Assembly: GCF_000420805.1 (NCBI RefSeq)
Contig: NZ_ATVQ01000001.1
Span: 868,001-932,000, forward strand
Reading direction: 5' to 3'
From: Yaniella halotolerans DSM 15476
GTDB lineage: Bacteria; Actinomycetota; Actinomycetes; Actinomycetales; Micrococcaceae
Length of the DNA: 64,000 nt
Positions 61,426 through 64,000 of the stretch are shown one piece after another. The first letter of the stretch is position 1. Each line of letters starts with the position of its first letter. The notes below the pieces were generated by a model. The model did not search any database and had not been told where the DNA came from. It saw only the letters and a program-made list of their open reading frames with translations. A program made the translations under genes and the position numbers.

Positions 61426-62442
61426 TTAGCCCAGCACGCGGGCGGTCCAGGCATCGGCGTCATGCAGCTCGTCGGCAGTTGGTAAGTGTTCTGGTTGCTG
61501 CCACACCACGTTGAACTGGTCCATGCCAACGCGATCGACCACCGCCGAGACGAAGGACTGTCCTTGCTTATACTGTTTTGCTTTGGCATCGAGGCCAAAG
61601 ATTTTGCGCAAGATTTGTCCAAACCATTTGATTTTCGACGAACGGGCGTCGAAGCGTTCGCGAATGACTTTGACGGTGGGCACCATGCTGGGGTCCACGG
61701 CATCCATGATGACGTTGGCGTGGCCCTCCAGCAGAGACATGACCCCGGTAATCTGGGCTTCTAAAGCACCGGTACGCTCTTTTTTCTCGTCGGCGCTGAG
61801 TTCACTTTCGGCAACCGGCAATAAATTGGTGGTCAGGTACTCGGTAGCGATACTCAGAATATGGTCGGCCAGCCACGGTGCTTGAGCAAATTGGGCCACG
61901 TGGGTCAGTTCGTGCAGGCTCACCCAGAATTGGAAGTCTTCGGCATCCAGGTTGAGCTCGTCACGGATCATCATCACGTTCGGGGCCACCAGCATCAACC
62001 GTGGGTTCCCACCGCGCGCTTGTGCCGCATAGGGTTCAAATTGTCCCAGGACTTTGGTCGACAGGAAGGCCAGCACAGAGCCGACCTGTGCTCCCGAAAA
62101 TGCTGCCGTTGCACCGGATCCCATGGTTTTTACCAGCTCTGGGTTCTGCTGTTCGAGTTGCTGAAACGCAGGGTTGAGCATGACCTGCAATGATTCAGCG
62201 TTACCACTGATCCAGCCGGGACGGTCGACCACCAGAATATCGACGTCGTTGGCGATCGTCGTGGCGTCCCAGTGTTGCACTGCCGGGAGCTTACTGAGCT
62301 CAGCGACGTGTTCGGCGGCGGTAAACGCGGCGGCACGGAGCCCTTCGGCTTCGACGATGGCATCGGTGGCCGGAACTCGAGGTCCCGGGGGCACGAGGCT
62401 TCGCCCGGTCGAAGCGGCTACGTTCTGATTAAAAATCTGCAT
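61426..62442 (-). CDS. Zinc-dependent metalloprotease-like protein (DUF2342 / F420-associated type)
   Basis: 338-aa actinobacterial protein with an H-E-x-x-H zinc motif (FWVSLHELTHVAQF), followed by LLEGHANVIMDAVDP, which carries the likely third ligand Glu. Also SAFSGAQVGSVLAFLSTKVLGQFEP, a conserved family block. Some databases call it coenzyme F420 biosynthesis-associated, based on distribution; the activity is unproven. It sits between dacB and tilS exactly as in M. tuberculosis. Confidence 0.9.
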   Translation of the reverse strand: MQIFNQNVAASTGRSLVPPGPRVPATDAIVEAEGLRAAAFTAAEHVAELSKLPAVQHWDATTIANDVDILVVDRPGWISGNAESLQVMLNPAFQQLEQQNPELVKTMGSGATAAFSGAQVGSVLAFLSTKVLGQFEPYAAQARGGNPRLMLVAPNVMMIRDELNLDAEDFQFWVSLHELTHVAQFAQAPWLADHILSIATEYLTTNLLPVAESELSADEKKERTGALEAQITGVMSLLEGHANVIMDAVDPSMVPTVKVIRERFDARSSKIKWFGQILRKIFGLDAKAKQYKQGQSFVSAVVDRVGMDQFNVVWQQPEHLPTADELHDADAWTARVLG

Positions 62443-62489
62443 AGGTCTATCCCATCACGTTGAAACGTTTTTACCAATGACGTCGTGCG

Positions 62490-64000
62490 TTACTCACCGC
62501 TGCATCCACAGTCGGTGATCACCTGGGTGAGGCGATCTTGTTCGGCACGAGCTCCCGCGTAGTCCTCCTCGGCCCCGGCGGTGTTGATCGCAAACCAGAG
62601 CGCTCGACCGTCGACGGTGACGGTCATACCGGCGTTGGAACTGGCCACTTCCAATGTGCCAGTCTTCGACCGGACGAGACCCGAATATGGTGCTTCGGCC
62701 AGCCGGTTTCGCATGGTCCCGTCATAGCCGGCGATCGTCAACGAGTGCACAACCGGCCGCAGATGTTCTTCGCTCATCACGACGTCATACAACTGAGTCA
62801 TAGATTCCAGCGTGGCACGACTATTAGGGGAAAGCCCACTGTTATCAAGAAAATTGAGGTGTTCGGTGGAAATTCCCAGTTGTTGGACGGCGTCCATTGT
62901 GGTTTGGGTGGAGCCTTGAAAGTCCGGACTGTTGCCCGCAGCCAGGGCGGCTTCGCGACCAAAGATCTCAAACAGCATGTTATTGGACTGCTTCATGGCG
63001 TATTCGAGTTGCTGACCCAGGCGTGCCGAGTGCACTTGAGCAATCGGCTCTACCTGCGTCGGTTGGCTTCGTTGCCCGGCGTAGCGAAATTCCACCTGTC
63101 GTCCGTCGGCTTGAGCAAGTTCGGTCAGCCGCTGCGCGTAGGCGCCACCCGTACTGACCGCCCCGTCTTCGACCGCGGTCCTGTCATAGAACGGGTTCGA
63201 CACGAAGCCACCATAAGTGTTCATCGGGTAGACCGGCGAGACCCAGCCCGAGGTCATGAGGCCTTCAGTCCATGAGGGATGCACCGTCGGTTGCGCGTAC
63301 CGAGATACATCCGCCCACACATCAATCGTGGTCTGGCCTTCGGGTAGTTCCTCGGCAATGACATCCCAGGTTTCTTGCGCCAGATCACCAAGACCGGCGC
63401 GTCCCATCGTGCGCCCGGTACTTTCCCCGGTGGACAACATGCCGTCTCCCCCGCCGATCAGCACCACGCCGGTCGCAGGATCATAGCCCGCAGAGGTAAC
63501 AAACCGGTGATCGGTGCCCAGATGCTCCAGCGCACTGACACCGGTGAAGAGCTTCAGGGTCGAGGCCGGCACAATCGCGTCCTCACCGCCTGCGTTATAG
63601 AGCAGCTTTCCGGTGGCCACATCGGTGACTCGTACACGGTGGGTGTACTCTAGGTCCGCGATTTCGTCGTTTAGTGCATCACCAAGCTCATCAGCGTTGG
63701 GCTGTGGTGCGGTGACATCCACCAAGGCATCCATATCGTCGATAGTGGCATCGTCAACATCTGCTTCGGGCGGGAGGCTAACCGGCGGGGCTGCATAGAT
63801 TTGTGGGTCGGAGGGTGTCACACCTCCGGCGGCTTGGTTTTCGGGGGCCACCAGATCTCGCATGTTGGTGTACCAGTCGTTGGCCTGGATTTTCATGACG
63901 TCGACGCTGGGTGCCGGGTAGGTCACGGCTACTGCGGTGCCACCAACGATGCCGATGAATAGTCCGAGCAACCATGCGTTGGGGCGGCGAGCCTGCCGGT
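62490..64000 (-). CDS. dacB: D-alanyl-D-alanine carboxypeptidase/endopeptidase (PBP4, S13 family), N terminus outside window
   Basis: Cell-wall peptidase that trims or cleaves peptidoglycan peptides. Seen: the three penicillin-binding motifs S-x-x-K (PASTLKLFTG), S-x-N (KQSNNMLFEIFG) and K-T-G (VRSKTGTLEVASSNAG), and an N-terminal membrane anchor (WLLGLFIGIVGGTAVAV). The frame is open to the last base (RQARRPNAWLLGL...), so the gene continues beyond 64000 and the first residues are missing. The first possible start inside the window is a TTG at 63971. A large insert between SxxK and SxN is typical of S13 enzymes. Confidence 0.93.
   Translation of the reverse strand, partial: RQARRPNAWLLGLFIGIVGGTAVAVTYPAPSVDVMKIQANDWYTNMRDLVAPENQAAGGVTPSDPQIYAAPPVSLPPEADVDDATIDDMDALVDVTAPQPNADELGDALNDEIADLEYTHRVRVTDVATGKLLYNAGGEDAIVPASTLKLFTGVSALEHLGTDHRFVTSAGYDPATGVVLIGGGDGMLSTGESTGRTMGRAGLGDLAQETWDVIAEELPEGQTTIDVWADVSRYAQPTVHPSWTEGLMTSGWVSPVYPMNTYGGFVSNPFYDRTAVEDGAVSTGGAYAQRLTELAQADGRQVEFRYAGQRSQPTQVEPIAQVHSARLGQQLEYAMKQSNNMLFEIFGREAALAAGNSPDFQGSTQTTMDAVQQLGISTEHLNFLDNSGLSPNSRATLESMTQLYDVVMSEEHLRPVVHSLTIAGYDGTMRNRLAEAPYSGLVRSKTGTLEVASSNAGMTVTVDGRALWFAINTAGAEEDYAGARAEQDRLTQVITDCGCSGE

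Noticed and set aside
1-64000. CRISPR array, prophage, insertion sequence or toxin-antitoxin system
   Set aside because: I found no regularly spaced repeats, cas, transposase, integrase or phage structural genes; the DUF222/HNH gene and the pRiA4b-like remnant are the only possibly mobile-linked items.

Overview
The window looks like chromosomal DNA of a high- to moderate-GC Gram-positive actinobacterium, most likely a Micrococcales/Micrococcaceae-type organism. The main evidence is gene order. The block dacB - zinc metalloprotease - tilS - hpt - ftsH - folE - folP - folB - folK - DUF3180 - PH-domain proteins - DUF2520 - panC, together with lysS, clpC, mutY and radA in the same neighbourhood, is the order I recall for actinobacteria including Mycobacterium tuberculosis. 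Other support is the frequent GTG/TTG starts, ATGA/GTGA stop-start overlaps and a DUF222-HNH protein. I cannot name genus or species from sequence alone.

Layout. (1) 1-12.3 kb: end of an MFS exporter, a DUF222/HNH protein, two members of an unrecognised protein family (1169-1849 and 10127-11599), and between them an acetate-type transport locus. That locus has two sodium:solute symporters, each with a small two-helix partner, around a LytS/LytTR-like two-component system; its divergent intergenic region holds two GTGA-N6-TCAC dyads. (2) 12.4-20.2 kb: a trimethylamine monooxygenase gene with a CRP-like dyad just upstream, a flavin disulfide reductase, a deaminase, a pyruvate:quinone oxidoreductase and membrane proteins. 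(3) 20.2-26.4 kb: a 5'-truncated pRiA4b-ORF-3-like remnant, tRNA-Lys, a DUF47/PiT phosphate pair, and a type III polyketide synthase - methyltransferase - FAD monooxygenase operon in which the first and last genes are each broken by a -1 frameshift, one of them in a run of eight C. (4) 26.4-30.9 kb: pstSCAB with a candidate PHO box. (5) 30.9-39.6 kb: FUSC-type protein, radA, mutY, LOG, acetyltransferase, a phosphatase/fructosamine-kinase pair that fits protein deglycation, and a BCCT transporter. (6) 39.8-64 kb: clpC, lysS, a LysR/gabT pair, PEBP, M13 peptidase, panC, three PH-domain proteins, the folate operon, ftsH, hpt, tilS, a metalloprotease and a truncated dacB.

Working together: PoxB makes acetate from pyruvate and the two symporters can recover acetate or related acids, plausibly under two-component and CRP-type control. 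Phosphate uptake is covered by a low-affinity-type PiT system and by Pst. The folate genes form a nearly gapless operon. Expected neighbours that are missing include disA next to radA, lsr2 between clpC and lysS, panD/coaX next to panC, and phoU next to pst; they may lie elsewhere.

All functional calls come from reading motifs and gene order; no database search was run.
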